Source of the DNA: Onthophagus taurus
Taxonomy: Eukaryota > Arthropoda > Insecta > Coleoptera > Scarabaeidae
Direction: 5' to 3'
DNA: 64,000 nt
Assembly: GCF_036711975.1 (NCBI RefSeq)
Contig: NC_091973.1
Coordinates: 19,468,001 to 19,532,000, forward strand
Shown here: piece after piece, positions 50,085 to 61,926 of the stretch
How the letters are laid out: the number at the start of each line of letters is the position of its first letter
How positions within the stretch are numbered: position 1 is the first letter of the stretch
Made by a program: the position numbers and the translations under genes
Notes under the pieces: model-generated
The model's database searches: none
What the model saw: the letters and a program-made list of their open reading frames with translations, nothing else
Told to the model about the DNA's origin: nothing

Positions 50085-51035
50085 GTGCGCAATTTCTTAT
50101 TCTTTTTCGTTTTTTTTTTTTTTTTTAACAAGACTTTACTTAAAATTGTTGAAACCCAATCCAAAACTGAATTGAATGCGCTTTTCGAGCAACAAAATGA
50201 CTTTTACGGCTCTATTTCTCGCGTCGTGGAAAATACAAAAAAAATGGGTAAAAATAATTGGACATTAAATAATCTTCAAAGTCGTCTTGATCGACTGGAA
50301 GCAACTTGGAATGAATTTTTTAATCTTCATAAACGGTTAATTCAATATAAAGTCGAATATGCTGATACCGTGTATTTTTCGGACGATTTATTTTCGGCTT
50401 GTGAAGAGACATATATTGAATCTAGAGCATTTCTTCTTGATTCTATTCGGTCGTTTAAGGGATCTTCTTCAGCGGGATCGGTTCGCAGTGTTAGGCCCGT
50501 GCAATCAGCTCCACCACCAATCGTCGATCCCTCAATACAACAACCGGTTCCACCGATTGCTACGGCAACACCGTCGTTTTTGTTTTCAAGACAATTACCA
50601 CAAATAAAATTGCCTACTTTCGACGGTAACTACAATAACTGGCCCCAATTTTATGACTTATTTTCCTCAATGATTTATTCAAACGTTGGAAATTCTAATG
50701 TTGAAAAATTTCATTATTTGAAAATGAGCCTTGTTAACGAACCATCACAATTATTAAAAAATTTGTTGGTAACTAATGACAACTTTCAACGTGCGTGGAC
50801 ATTGCTGATCGAACGATACGAAAATCGTCGAGTTATGGTGGATGCGCAATTGACCTTACTGTTGTCAGCACGTTCGATTAAATCTGAATCAGCTTCCGAA
50901 TTGAGGAGACTTCTCGGGGAAGTTAAAGAGGCTTTAGGAGCATTAGAATCTTTGGGATGTTACATACGGGCTTTCTTGCGCGCCTTACTTAGCGATTCGT
51001 TGCATTCGTCAAATCGCGGACGAACATTCTTCTAG
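50085..51035 (+). pseudogene. Gag part of BEL element 1
   Basis: The conserved BEL Gag blocks are here: NLQSRLDRLEATWNEFFNLH and the later QLPQIKLPTFDGNYNNWPQF ... FHYLKMSLVNEPSQLLKNL ... AWTLLIERYENRRVMVDAQL. These correspond to the N-terminal helical part and the capsid-type domain of BEL/Pao Gag. The frame then meets sequence from far downstream, the internal deletion. Confidence 0.8.
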
Positions 51036-51060
51036 TCAACCTCTCGGCACAACGGTACTT

Positions 51061-53568
51061 TTGCGGGATACTTATGTTGACGATATCCTCCCTGGGGCAA
51101 ATGACATTGATGACGTACAGGAAGTCATATTTCAACTAAATCAAGTATTGAAACTGGGCGGTTTTAAAGCGCGTAAGTGGACTTCGAATCATTCCGAATC
51201 ATTAACGAATCTATCTCCTGAACTGATCGCAAAGAGTAACACTCTAGATATTGATAACGATCACTCTCCCCGCGCTCTCGGGCTTCATTGGGACAACGTC
51301 GACGATCAATTTTTGTTTCGTTTGAACGATTTTCGAGAATTTTCGGGTCAGGTTACAAAACGTTCCGTTCTTTCGTTTATTGCCCGACTATTTGATCCTC
51401 TAGGCTGGCTATCTCCGCTGATAGTTACAGCAAAAATCTTCATGCAGGATCTATGGATCCGAAAGCTTGATTGGGACGAGTCGTTACCAAATGACTTAGC
51501 TCTAAAATGGACTTCTTTTCTAAACGATATTCGCACTATTCCAGCAATTCGAGTACCACGGTGGCTTGGAATAGAACAAAACGTTACGTCCATTGAACTA
51601 CACGGTTTCGCGGATGCTTCTAATGCTGCTTTTGGGGCGGTCGTTTACCTTCGTGCGTTTGGGGATTCGGATGTTCGAGTTTCGATTATCTCTTCTAAAA
51701 CGAAAGTGGCACCATTGAAAACCGTTACCATACCGCGGCTCGAATTGTGCGCGGCTGTGCTTCTTGTGCGGTTGGTGAGACGCGTGATCCGTGCTTTAGA
51801 CTTACAAAGTGTCCCCGTTCATCTTTGGAGTGACTCCACAGTAGCACTTTCATGGATATGTAGTCATCCTGGCAGGTGGAAGGACTTCATCCGAAACAGA
51901 ATAATCGAAAATCAGGACCTGTCTCAAGCTAAATGGTCTTACGTTCCAAGTCAGGATAACCCTGCCGATCTTGCATCACGAGGAGTCCCCATTCGTCAAC
52001 TCCAAGGCGAAACACTATGGTGGACAGGACCTTCTTGGCTGTCTCTACCTTCATCATATTGGCCTTGCATTCGACCAACAATATCATCGGAGGCAGATCG
52101 CGAGCGACGACGTTCCATTTCAGTGACTCATACAGCATCTCCTTAGCACGGCTGGAACTTAAAGAATAAATATTCAACGTTGAATAAACTTCTTCGCATC
52201 ACCGCCTGGTGTTTCAAATATTTAAAAAAATCTAAGTCTTGTTCTGTTGTAGGCATTCTTACTCCCGATGAAATTAACCATGCAATGATGTTTTGGGTCC
52301 ATGAATGCCAGCAACTTTATTTTCCTAATGAAATTCGAACTCTTCAGGACGGACAAACAATTCAGAGATCCAGTCGGTTGTACAAGCTTACTCCGTTTCT
52401 GGACGGTGAGGGATTCTTGCGGGTTACGGGCCGTCTTCGGTTTGCGTCACTGGACTGGGACGAGAAGCATCCCCTCATTTTGCCCAAGCAATCTAGGATA
52501 ACTAACATGGAGGTACGCAGCTGACTCTGTCTTCATTGAGACGTCGTTTCTGGATAGTCGGCGGCCGTGTTCCTGTTCGATCTTTCATTCAGCGCTATAT
52601 AATATGTGCCAGACATCGAGTAGAAGCTAGTCAACAACTTATGGGACAACTGCCTCCTTCAAGAGTCACGCCATCTAGACCGTTCACACATACCGGAGTT
52701 GACTACGCAGGGCCATTTCAGCTTCGAACATTTCGAGGTCGGAATGGTAAGATATATAAAGGATATCTGATACTTTTTGTATGTTTAGTTAATTTCAACG
52801 GACTATACAACTTCGGGATTCTTGGCGGCATACAAGCGTTTTTCTGGGCGTCGTGGTCTTTGTAGATGCCTATACAGCGATTGCGGTACCAATCTCATTG
52901 GCGCAGACCGAGAGCTGCGATCATTGTTTTCTGCTGCTTCCAAAGAGTAGAGACACATGGCCGGTGTTCTGGGTGATGACGGTACTCAGTGGCGATTCAA
53001 TCCTCCTGCTGCCCCGCACTTTGGGGGAAAGTGGGAGGCTGGCGTTCGTTCTGTCAAGACGCATCTAAAGAAAATTGTTGGTTCGACGCTGCTCACCTAC
53101 GAAGAGTTTTCCACCGTCCTCATACAGATCGAGGCAGTTCTGAACTCGAGACCTCTTTGCTCACTATCCGAAGATCCCAACAACTATGAAGCTTTGACTC
53201 CTGCTCATTTTCTGGTTGGATCATCGTTAAATGTTGTTCCAGAGCCATCTCTAGCAGACGAAAATATGTCTCGACTTTCACGTTGGCAACTTCTTCGAAG
53301 AATGGTGGAAGATTTCTGGAAGCATTGGCAGAAATTCTATTTGCAGTCACTTCAAAATTCAACAAAATGGTATGAACAACGAAATATTCCTTCGATTGGT
53401 AGCTTGGTACTTGTCAAAGATGAAAGACTCCCCCCTGCAAAATGGATGATGGCGCGAGTTCAACAGTTGCATTCCGGTAGTGATGGCAATATTCGTGTGG
53501 CTACTATAAAAACAGCAACTACGACGCTTACTCGCCCTCTAGTAAAATTGTGTTTGCTTCCTTGTTAA
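51061..53568 (+). pseudogene. Pol part of BEL element 1: RT end, RNase H, integrase
   Basis: It begins with the catalytic TYVDDILPGA, then the BEL-specific TKRSVLSFIARLFDPLGWLS. RNase H shows ELHGFADASNAAFGAVVYL and LWSDSTVALSWI. The integrase region shows TGRLRFASLDWDEKHPLILP, RRRFWIVGGRVPVRSFIQ, PFTHTGVDYAGPFQLR, FNPPAAPHFGGKWEAGVRSV and the C-terminal LVKDERLPPAKWMMARV. It matches BEL element 2 closely. The coding region is broken, with several breaks. Confidence 0.85.
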
Positions 53569-54040
53569 TTGTAATAATACGTTTATTTTTATGTTAATTC
53601 TTTTCTATTTCAATCAGTTTAATTTCATTTTGTTTTTCTTTAGTTGAATTTATATGTTACTGTATTCAACACATTCATATATTTTGTAATTGTAATTCAA
53701 GTTTTCTATGCAAAATTCACTTATTCTTTTGATTTATTTGTTTCGATCGTTCCACCTAAAATATTCAATGTTCTGTTGTTCATTATTCAAATTTCTTATT
53801 GCCAAAGTGTTTGGCAAGGCGGGCGGAATGTTTGAATGTATATTTGTAAAAATACCTGTATCGAGTCAGTCAGTCGATTAAAAGTCTTGAAAAGAGCGTG
53901 AATTTCGTCGTTTTATTGAATACATCAAGTTATAAGTTTTGTTGAGTTTCGAGTGAAAAAAGAGGACATTTTCGTTTAATTCGATAAGTATAAAACTTTC
54001 AATTTTTGAATTATTCTAAACAACGGCAAAAAAGAAGAAA

Positions 54041-55450
54041 ATGGGACAGATAGGAGAGAAAATTTTTGTTAATGTAATCATCAAAGATAAAGCTTATTTA
54101 ATGGAATTTTACATATTTGAAGGAATGACACACGATTGTTTAATAGGGATAGATAACATCAAAAGAAACGACATGATCTTAAATTTTGAAGAAAATTATT
54201 TAGAAATAAAAGGGAATAAAATGGAATTTGATTCAATCGTAGCAACAGAAATTTTAGTAATTGAGGAAAAGTTGAAAGAAGAAAAAAAGGAAATAGAACG
54301 AGGTTTCGAGAAAGAAAAGAAATATGAGTTAATAAGTGATAATAAAAGGATTAATTATATAAACAAAAGTGAATTATATGAAAATGAATTCGATGAAAAT
54401 GATTATTATGATATTAAAAATGAGTATTATGAGGAAAATGAAGTAAAAGATAAAAATAAAATAAAAAGTGAAATTATTGCTGAAGAAAATAAAATTGAGC
54501 ACATAGAAAAGTTAATAAAAGAGTTAGAATTGGAAGATGAATGTAAAGAGAATTTGAAAGAAATGCTACTAAGATATTCTATAATCTACAATGAAGAAAT
54601 AACGTTTGCCAAAGGTTATGAATACAAGATTTTGATAGAAGATGAAACACCTTTGAAAAGTAATAGTTATCCCATACCATTCCATTATCGTGAACAAGTA
54701 ACTTACGAAATAAACAAATTAATCGACCAACAGATTATCGATAGATCAACATCATATTTTATAAGTCCTATCGTTATAGAAAAGAAATCAGACAATAGCC
54801 TTCGAATTTGTCTTGATGCCAGAGAAATTAACAAGCGTATAAAACCAGGGTTTGAAACACCACAAACTATAGACATCCTGACTGCTAAATGTGGAAAAAG
54901 CAAAATTTATACAAAAATCGACTTAAAATCAGCTTTTTGGTTAATCAAACTAGAAGAAGAATCTAAGAAATTTTGTGCTTTCAACATAAATGGAAACATT
55001 TATCAATTTAAAGTCGCAACTTTTGAGTTAAAATGTAGTCCATCGGCATTAATAAGGTTCCTACATAGAATTTTAAACGAATTTGAGAGTTTTTGCATAC
55101 ATTATTTCGATGACATATTGATATTTTCCGAGACCATTGAAGAACATATGATACATTTACAAATTATATTGTCTACCTTAGCTGAAAACGGTATGAAAGT
55201 GAATATCCAAAAATCAAAATTTTTTCAAAAAGAAGTCAAATATTTAGGCCATTTAATCAACGAACAAGGAATAAAATTAGACCCAGAAAGAGTAAAACAA
55301 ATCCAAAATTTTCCGAGACCAAAAAAGATAAGAGATGAGAGGTTTCTTAGGACTTTTAAATTACTATCATCGATTTATTCCTAAATATGCCGAGAAAATT
55401 TTACCTCTACTTCGTTTATTGAAGAAAAATGTAGTTTCGAGATGGGCGGA
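54041..55450 (+). pseudogene. Gypsy E pol, protease end and RT
   Basis: The sequence resumes after the BEL insert with the protease end (FEGMTHDCLIGIDNIKRND), a charged linker, and RT: FHYREQVTYEINKLIDQQII, PIVIEKKSDNSLRICLDARE, KIDLKSAFWLIKLEEESKK and the catalytic HYFDDILIFSE near 55105, which has YFDD in place of the usual YLDD/YVDD. The connection ([18 protein letters not shown]) ends near 55450, where BEL element 2 begins. Confidence 0.8.
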
Positions 55451-55453
55451 CTG

Positions 55454-55861
55454 ACAGGTAACTACACATTAGAAACAGGACTCTGTAACCAACGGAAAAC
55501 GGAAGAAGGCATAGTGCTTCATTATTGTACCGCGGCGCCGCGACCTTCAATCTAGAAGGGGTACCAAACGCGGGTTGAATACAGAATTGTAGATCAGAAT
55601 TCCCCTAAATGAAAATCAGCTGAATGATTCAGCGAAATGAAAATATGCGCAATGAAATTAAGTGACTGTATTGTAAAGTATTTGAATGCTAAAGTTGCCA
55701 GTAAAAGGAACAAATACAGTGTACATAGTGAAATGAATCGGTTATTAATATGTGTTGAACGAAAATTAAAGTTTGAACGTAAGTACTCATAGAATTCACA
55801 TTAAAAATAGAAAATTTTACGTTAACAATATGCAAGGAAATTGTTAATTTTTTTTTTTTTT
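55454..55861 (-). repeat. Probable 3' untranslated region and LTR of BEL element 2
   Basis: About 400 bp without coding potential between the pol stop and the point where Gypsy E coding stops (about 55450). Its outer edge reads TGACAGGTAAC on this strand, so an LTR ending in CA on the minus strand fits. Without the other LTR in view it cannot be confirmed. Confidence 0.4.
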
Positions 55862-58250
55862 TTAACAAGGAAGTAAACATAATTTCACCAATGGTCGAAC
55901 TAAAGTGGTAGTTGAAGTCTTTATGGTAGCTACGCGTACCAAACCATCCTTTCCAGGATGAAGCTCAGTTATTCTTGCTAGAAGCCATTTCGAAGGGGGC
56001 AATCGCTCGTCCTTAACTAGTACCAAATCTCCAATAGCCGGTAAGTTTTTTCCCTTGAACCATTTAGTTGAGTTTTGTACAGATTGAAGATAGAAATCTT
56101 TCCACCTCTTCCAGAATTCCTCAACCAAACGTCGGAGATGTTGATATCGAGTGAGGCGGGATACCTTTTCATCCAGAAGAGACGGCTCAGGCACTACGGA
56201 ACCAGATGATCCGATTAAGAAATGGGATGATGTTATTACATCGTAGTTACTCGGATCATCTGAAACAGCACAAAGTGGTCTCGAATTTAAAATAGCCTCA
56301 ATCTCAATTAGAACAGTTGTAAATTCTTCGTAGGTTAGTAGAGTGGAGCCGACAACTTTTCTAAGATGGTTTTTCACGGATCGGACCCCAGCCTCCCACT
56401 TTCCACCAAAATGAGGTGCTGCAGGTGGGTTGAATTTCCACCCAGTTCCATCCTTGGAAGCCGCGGAGAACAACGATCTCAATTCTCGATCCGCGCCGAC
56501 GAGGTTGGTTCCGCAATCGCTGTATAAACACTGGCATAATCCACGGCGTGCAGTAAAACGCTTATAGGCTGCCATGAATCCAGCGGTCGAATAGTCAGTA
56601 GCCACCTCCAAGTGGATTGCCGAGGTGGCTAAACAAACAAACAGTATTAAATAGCACTTATAAGATTTACAACCTCGTCCGCGAAATGTTGTCAATAAAA
56701 AGGGACCAGCATAGTCGACTCCTGTATGCAAAAACGGCCTCGATGGAATTACGCGTGCGGGCGGTAGCTGTCCCATCAATTGTTGGCTGGTCTCGGCTCG
56801 GAGTCTCACGCAAACGATACATTGTTGGATGAATGATCGTACCGGAATCCGTCCTCCAACTATCCAAAACCGTCGCCTTATGTAGGACAAAGTGAGCTGA
56901 GTACCACCATGAAAAGTCCTCCGATGATGTGAATCGATGATTAATGTTGTCAGATGAGAAGTCTTTGGAATTATCATCGGATGTTTCTCGTCCCAATCAA
57001 GAGAAGCGAATCGGAGGCGTCCAGTAATTCTCAGGATGTCATTACCATCAATAAACGGGGTGAGTCGAAATAAAGGGCTTGATTTGGATATCGGTTTTCC
57101 GGCCTTAAGATCATGAATTTCCTGTTGAAATTGAATTCGTTGTTCCTCGCGAACCCAAAACAAAAGAGCAAAATCAATCTCAGCAGGAGAAAGCGAGCCT
57201 GAAACAGAGTCTCTTTTAAGTTTATTAACAAATCGAAAACACCAAGCAGTTATTCGTAAAAATTTGATGGAAGATGAGTATTTGGTTTTCAAACCCCAGT
57301 TCGAAACGGCACCAACATGAGCAGTCACTCTGGAACGTCTTTCATTATCAGCGTCTGGTGAAGAAGAAGGTCGTAGAGAAGGCCAGCGGGTGGACGATTG
57401 GGAGAGCCAAGAAGGTCCGCGCCACCAGAGGGAGTTGTCCTGAAGTTGTAAAGCAGGAACTCCACGGGAAACCAAGTCGGCGGGGTTGTCCTTGGTTGAA
57501 ACGTGAGACCAGCGGGCCTCGGGCAAGTCCTGGATCATCAACCACACGCAAGTAAACGACCGCACCGAACGCACGAACTGAAGCATCAGCGAATCCGTGG
57601 ATCTCTACGGAATTGGTATTATTATGAGTACCAATCCAACGCGGAACGCGAATAGCAGGGACATTGTGAAAGTCTTTTAAAAAGGAGATCCAATTTTTAG
57701 TTAGATCAGAAGGGAACTCCTCGTCCCAATCGAGACCAAGGATCCAGAGTTCTTGCATGTAGATCTTCGCGGTGATTATAAATGGCGATAATAAACCGAG
57801 GGGATCATACAAACGCGCGATGAAGGAAAGGACCGACCGTTTGGTAAGTCTATTCAAAGTTTCACTCGCTTGACTCAACACGAACAAAAATTCATCAGTT
57901 TCATTGTTCCAGATCAATCCCAAAGCCCTTGGGGCATCATCCCCTCTTAAATCTACTGTTACGGTATGAGAATCATCGCTTGGGGAAAGCTGTACGAGAA
58001 CGTCTGGATGGTTCGACATCCACTTCCGAGCATGAAAGCAGCCCGCCATAACAATCGTTTGTACTTGAGATATGACTTTCTGGGCTTCAGAAACACTATC
58101 AGCACCTGACAAAATATCGTCGACGTAGGTATCCTTCAGAAGAATCGCTGCACCATTTGGTTGATCACTGGAATGTTGCTCTGCTAACAGACGAAGACAA
58201 CGAATAGCCAAAAACGGAGCGCAATTTAAACCGTAAGTGACTGTGGTCAA
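55862..58250 (-). pseudogene. Pol of BEL element 2: RT end, RNase H, integrase
   Basis: The frame opens with TYGLNCAPFLAIRCL and the RT box TYVDDILSGADS, then TKRSVLSFIARLYDPLGLLS, ELWILGLDWDEEFPSDL and EIHGFADASVRAFGAVVYLR (RNase H). The integrase region follows: ITGRLRFASLDWDEKHPMII, RTFHGGTQLTLSYIRRRFW, HTGVDYAGPFLLTTF, LYSDCGTNLVGADREL, the HFGGKWEAGVRSVKNHL block, and the C-terminal LVKDERLPPSKWLLARI, ending at LLPC. The order and spacing are those of BEL/Pao pol. Confidence 0.88.
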
Positions 58251-58296
58251 TTCGTAAGTTTTTATTTCTTCCGAAGGGCTATCTCGCCAAACTATT

Positions 58297-58507
58297 TGTT
58301 ATGTATGTACGGTTTATATAAATACACCTTGTAAACTTAAACACATTTATTTAATGTTTATATTCATTGAATAACAAACGTTACAAACTACTCTCATAAT
58401 GGTTGCGTACATACTGATTGTCTTTGTTTTTCTCATTCCGTGTACCGCCCTCTATGCTTAATCCTCTACAACTATATCCGTTGCCTAGTAACTTAACGTA
58501 TCTAACA
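58297..58507 (-). repeat. 3' LTR of the Mag-like Gypsy
   Basis: It starts TGTTATGTATGTACGG and ends TATCTAACA on the plus strand, and matches 62528-62738 with no difference that I could see. Confidence 0.93.
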
Positions 58508-58586
58508 TCTCTCTTCCTTAATAATACAAGACCAAGTAATGTAACTAAAACTAAATTAATCATGGTAATAACGAATGCACAACGAT

Positions 58587-59846
58587 TTAATGCAAATAAT
58601 AATCTTTAAACTTATTAGGTAATTTTACATTTCTACGTACTCTTTCGTTCGTTTCGCCTGATATAGGAACATTTTCTAAATCTGATTCAACAGTTTCATT
58701 TTGTGGTATGGGTTGAGCCTGCGCTACAGTCCTATCCGGTTCTTCATGTTCTATACTATAATAATCTATTTCTGAATTTAACTCTTCATGATCTCTAACG
58801 TTCTGGCCACATTTTCTTAATTGATCTACATGTCTCTTCCATATTTTATTGTTAACTAGTTCGATTGTATAATGCAATTTTCCAATTTTGTGTAATATTT
58901 TTCCTAGTATCCATTTTCTTTTTCCTGTGTAATTCCTACATAACACTTTTTCCCCCTCCGAGAAAATTCGAATCTTCTTATTGTCATTTACCCTTATTTT
59001 CGGTTTCTCTTCAGGTAGTATCAAATCCAATTTAGTTCTAATTCGTCTTCCGAACATCAATACTGAAGGTGATTCCTTCGTTTCTTGATGTGGCATGATT
59101 CTGTATTGTAGTAATAATTGATTCAATTTCATTTGTAAACTTTCATTGGTTGCATTTAAATTTCTTAAACCTTTCTTTAACGTTTGTACAAATCTTTCCA
59201 CCTGTCCGTTTGTTGATGGATGATAAGGTGCTGTGAATTTTGAAATAATTCCATTCTGTCTCAAAAAGTTCTGAAAATCCAGTGAATGAAATGTGGTTCC
59301 ATTATCTGAAACCACAACCTTCGGTAATCCAAACATTGAAAAGATCTCCCTACATGTTTTAATTGTTGATTCCGTCTTTATAATGTCCATAACGTACACA
59401 AACGGGTATTTTGAAAATGCATCAACCAAAAGAAAGAAATATTTCCCCATGAATGGACCAGCAAAATCGATATGAACTCTGTGAAAAGGTTTATTTGCCG
59501 GTTCCCATACATAAACTTCTACCTTAGACGAATTCGTTAAACTACAATTTGTACAATCCTTAACCAACTCTTCTATATTTGAATCAATATTTGGCCACCA
59601 ACAAATCCCTCGTGCCAGTCCCTTCATTTTCACAACTCCGAAATGACCCTCATGTAATTCTGTTAATATTTTCACTCTTAATTTGTTAGGAATAACTACC
59701 CTATGTCCCCTCATCAATATACCTTGTTGTAAATTAAATTCATGTTGATTTATATGAAATCTATCATTTTCTGGAATCTCCTGACCACTTTGTAATTTTT
59801 TTATAATTTTTTTGTAATTGACTATCTTTCTTAGTTTCGTAAACAA
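58587..59846 (-). CDS. Integrase region of the Mag-like Gypsy
   Basis: The 419-residue frame has the integrase zinc region (ELHEGHFGVVKMKGLARGIC ... CTNCSLTNSS), a D,D35E core (VHIDFAGPFMGKYFFLLVDA ... VVSDNGTTFHSL ... PSTNGQVERFVQTLKKGLRN) and a C-terminal module (EGEKVLCRNYTGKRKWILGK ... KRHVDQLR). All catalytic residues are visible. It overlaps the upstream protease-RT frame by about 80 bases in a different frame. Confidence 0.9.
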   Translation of the reverse strand: MFTKLRKIVNYKKIIKKLQSGQEIPENDRFHINQHEFNLQQGILMRGHRVVIPNKLRVKILTELHEGHFGVVKMKGLARGICWWPNIDSNIEELVKDCTNCSLTNSSKVEVYVWEPANKPFHRVHIDFAGPFMGKYFFLLVDAFSKYPFVYVMDIIKTESTIKTCREIFSMFGLPKVVVSDNGTTFHSLDFQNFLRQNGIISKFTAPYHPSTNGQVERFVQTLKKGLRNLNATNESLQMKLNQLLLQYRIMPHQETKESPSVLMFGRRIRTKLDLILPEEKPKIRVNDNKKIRIFSEGEKVLCRNYTGKRKWILGKILHKIGKLHYTIELVNNKIWKRHVDQLRKCGQNVRDHEELNSEIDYYSIEHEEPDRTVAQAQPIPQNETVESDLENVPISGETNERVRRNVKLPNKFKDYYLH

Positions 59847-61698
59847 GTTGCTCTAATGTGACTGGTAACGTTTCTATTGTCTGAATTTGGAAAACATCTA
59901 TGACATCACAGTCCATTGAACTTTGTTCAACCGGCAACCGTGATAAACAGTCTACATTAGCATGATCTTTAGTATTTCTGTATTTAATGTTGTAATTAAA
60001 ACCTTGTAAATACAGTGCATAATGTTGCATTCTCATTGCAGAATAAATTGGCAAACTTTTTGTCGGTGAAAAAATTTGAACCAAAGGTCTATGATCTGTT
60101 ACAAGCGTAAATGTATTTCCGTACAGATATTGATGGAATTTTTTTACAGCAAATATTATTGCATAAGCCTCTTTATCTATTTGGGAATACTTTCGTTGTG
60201 TCTCTGAAAGCGTTTGTGAAGCATACAGAATCACTCTTTCGTCCCCATTATGGTAAATATGTGAAAGTACTGCCCCAACACCATACGGACTAGCATCGGT
60301 TGCCACTGTAATTGGCAATTTTGGATTGAAATGTACTAAAAATTTAGGACATTGAAAATTTTTCTTTGCATTCTCAAAACTTTGTTGGCACTCTTTAGTC
60401 CATTTAAATATTGTATTTTTATGTAGTAATCTATTCAATGGATATAGAATTGAACTTAAATTTGGAATAAATCTTCCATAATAGTTAATCAACCCGATAA
60501 AAGCTCTCACCTCTTGTATATTAGTAGGTCTAGGCATTTTATTAATTGCTTCAATTTTTTTAGGTGATTTCTCTATACCGTTTTTTGTTATAATGTAACC
60601 ACAATACTCTATCCTATCTTTGAAAAACTCACTTTTTTCTTTATTAATTTTAATATTGTACTTGTTAAAACGTTCAAAAACTTCTTGTAGGGTCTGTAAA
60701 TGTTGTTCTTGAGTTTTCCCAGTAATTTTTATATCATCCAGAAACACTGTAACTCCTGGAATACCTTGTAATATAGTTTCCATAGAACGTTGCCAGATAG
60801 CTGGAGCCGCTGCTACACCGTAAAGCAATCTGCTACATTTGTATAACCCTTTATGTGTACTCAATGTTAAAAGATGTCTACATTCAGGTTCAATTTCTAA
60901 CTGTAAATATGCATTTTGAAGGTCTATTTTTGTGAATGAAATACCCCCAGCCATGTCAGAAAACAACTCGTCAATGGTGGGTAAGGGATGTTCATCTACT
61001 ACAAGATTAGCGTTAATTGTAACTTTAAAATCTCCACACAACCTAATTTTGTTGTTAGCTTTCAATACCGGCACGACAGGAGTAGCCCATTCTGAACCAT
61101 TAACTTTTTCAAGTATACCCTGTTGTTCCAATCTGTCTAATTCTTGCTCTACTAATGGTAATAATTTAAAAGGAACTCTGCGTGCTTTAATAAATTTGGG
61201 TGTAACATCTTCCTTTAATTGTAATTTTGCTGTTAACCCCTTAATTTTTGAACCATCTATTTCAAATAATGGTTTGTACTTATTAAATAAGGTTTGTAAC
61301 TCAGTTTGTACATCTACTTTATTTACATTACTAAATTGTAGTAAATTAAGTTGCCGAATCCATTCCGTTCCCAACAAAGGTTCTTTATTATCCTCCGTAA
61401 GATACATATTCAAATTATACGAGTTATTATTATAATTTACCTTAATTGTTGCATACCCTGCCACTTTTAAGCTTGTATTACAAAATGAAACTAATTTTAT
61501 TGAAGTTTGTTTTATTTCGTATCCAGGGTAACTTTGTTTAAAAAGTTGCTCACCCATTAATGTAACCGCTGAACCGCTGTCAATCTCGAAATTTACCAGT
61601 TTCTTTCCGATAGGTATCCGAATATGGTATTTATCTCTGTAATGTACATCTTCCGTCTTAATTTGACATACTTCTTCGACCATCTTCACCTTCGCCAT
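59764..61698 (-). CDS. Protease, RT and RNase H of the Mag-like Gypsy
   Basis: The 644-residue frame begins near the last zinc knuckle. The protease has FEIDSGSAVTLMGEQLF near residue 35. RT has EKVNGSEWATPVVPVLKANN, KIRLCGDFKVTINANL, FTKIDLQNAYLQLEIEPE and the catalytic VFLDDIKITGK near residue 325, then GYIITKNGIEKSPKKIEAI. RNase H has VATDASPYGVGAVLSHI and LVTDHRPLVQIF. These are typical of the Mag clade, whose pol is often continuous with gag. Open throughout. Confidence 0.92.
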   Translation of the reverse strand: MAKVKMVEEVCQIKTEDVHYRDKYHIRIPIGKKLVNFEIDSGSAVTLMGEQLFKQSYPGYEIKQTSIKLVSFCNTSLKVAGYATIKVNYNNNSYNLNMYLTEDNKEPLLGTEWIRQLNLLQFSNVNKVDVQTELQTLFNKYKPLFEIDGSKIKGLTAKLQLKEDVTPKFIKARRVPFKLLPLVEQELDRLEQQGILEKVNGSEWATPVVPVLKANNKIRLCGDFKVTINANLVVDEHPLPTIDELFSDMAGGISFTKIDLQNAYLQLEIEPECRHLLTLSTHKGLYKCSRLLYGVAAAPAIWQRSMETILQGIPGVTVFLDDIKITGKTQEQHLQTLQEVFERFNKYNIKINKEKSEFFKDRIEYCGYIITKNGIEKSPKKIEAINKMPRPTNIQEVRAFIGLINYYGRFIPNLSSILYPLNRLLHKNTIFKWTKECQQSFENAKKNFQCPKFLVHFNPKLPITVATDASPYGVGAVLSHIYHNGDERVILYASQTLSETQRKYSQIDKEAYAIIFAVKKFHQYLYGNTFTLVTDHRPLVQIFSPTKSLPIYSAMRMQHYALYLQGFNYNIKYRNTKDHANVDCLSRLPVEQSSMDCDVIDVFQIQTIETLPVTLEQLVYETKKDSQLQKNYKKITKWSGDSRK

Positions 61699-61926
61699 GC
61701 AGACCTTGCGCAGGTGACCCTTTTTACCACATTTTGAACACTGTATATTTAAATTAAGTGAACATTTTGTTGCTAAATGTTCACCCCCACACCTGTAACA
61801 TGCGATATTGAATTTATTAATATTATTTTCCTTACAATATTTATTTTTATTTTGAAATTTGAACTTATTATTCGATTTTGTAATTTGTTTGTGTTCCTTA
61901 ACTCCTTTGACTTCCGTGAAAGGAGT

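Larger units (their letters stand above)
49654..54022 (+). mobile_element. BEL/Pao element 1, internally deleted
   Basis: The 5' LTR at 49654-49967 and 3' LTR at 53829-54022 both start TGTTTGAAT and end TCTAAACA. The 3' LTR is shorter, but the shared part looks identical. A 5-bp duplication ACGGC (49649-49653 and 54023-54027) flanks it, as usual for BEL/Pao. The primer site TGGTCCTTCGAGCCGGA (49970) is complementary to a tRNA-Tyr 3' end. Inside are the Gag N-terminal part and the RT end through integrase; the Gag end, protease and most of RT are absent. It is a broken, non-autonomous, young-looking copy inside the Gypsy E protease. Confidence 0.9.
46541..55450 (+). mobile_element. Gypsy E: LTR retrotransposon with coiled-coil Gag, interrupted by a BEL element
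   Basis: The LTR-like region 46541-47205 is followed by a primer site (TGGCGACCAAAACGTGGGG, about 47200) and an assembly gap. Then come Gag (47457-48755), an Asn-rich nucleocapsid-like part (48787-49356), protease (DTAAEISLIN near 49550), the BEL insert 49654-54022, and the rest of protease and RT (54041-55450). RNase H, integrase and the 3' LTR are not in the window because the second BEL begins near 55454. The element is broken, with a few breaks besides the two interruptions. Confidence 0.75.
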
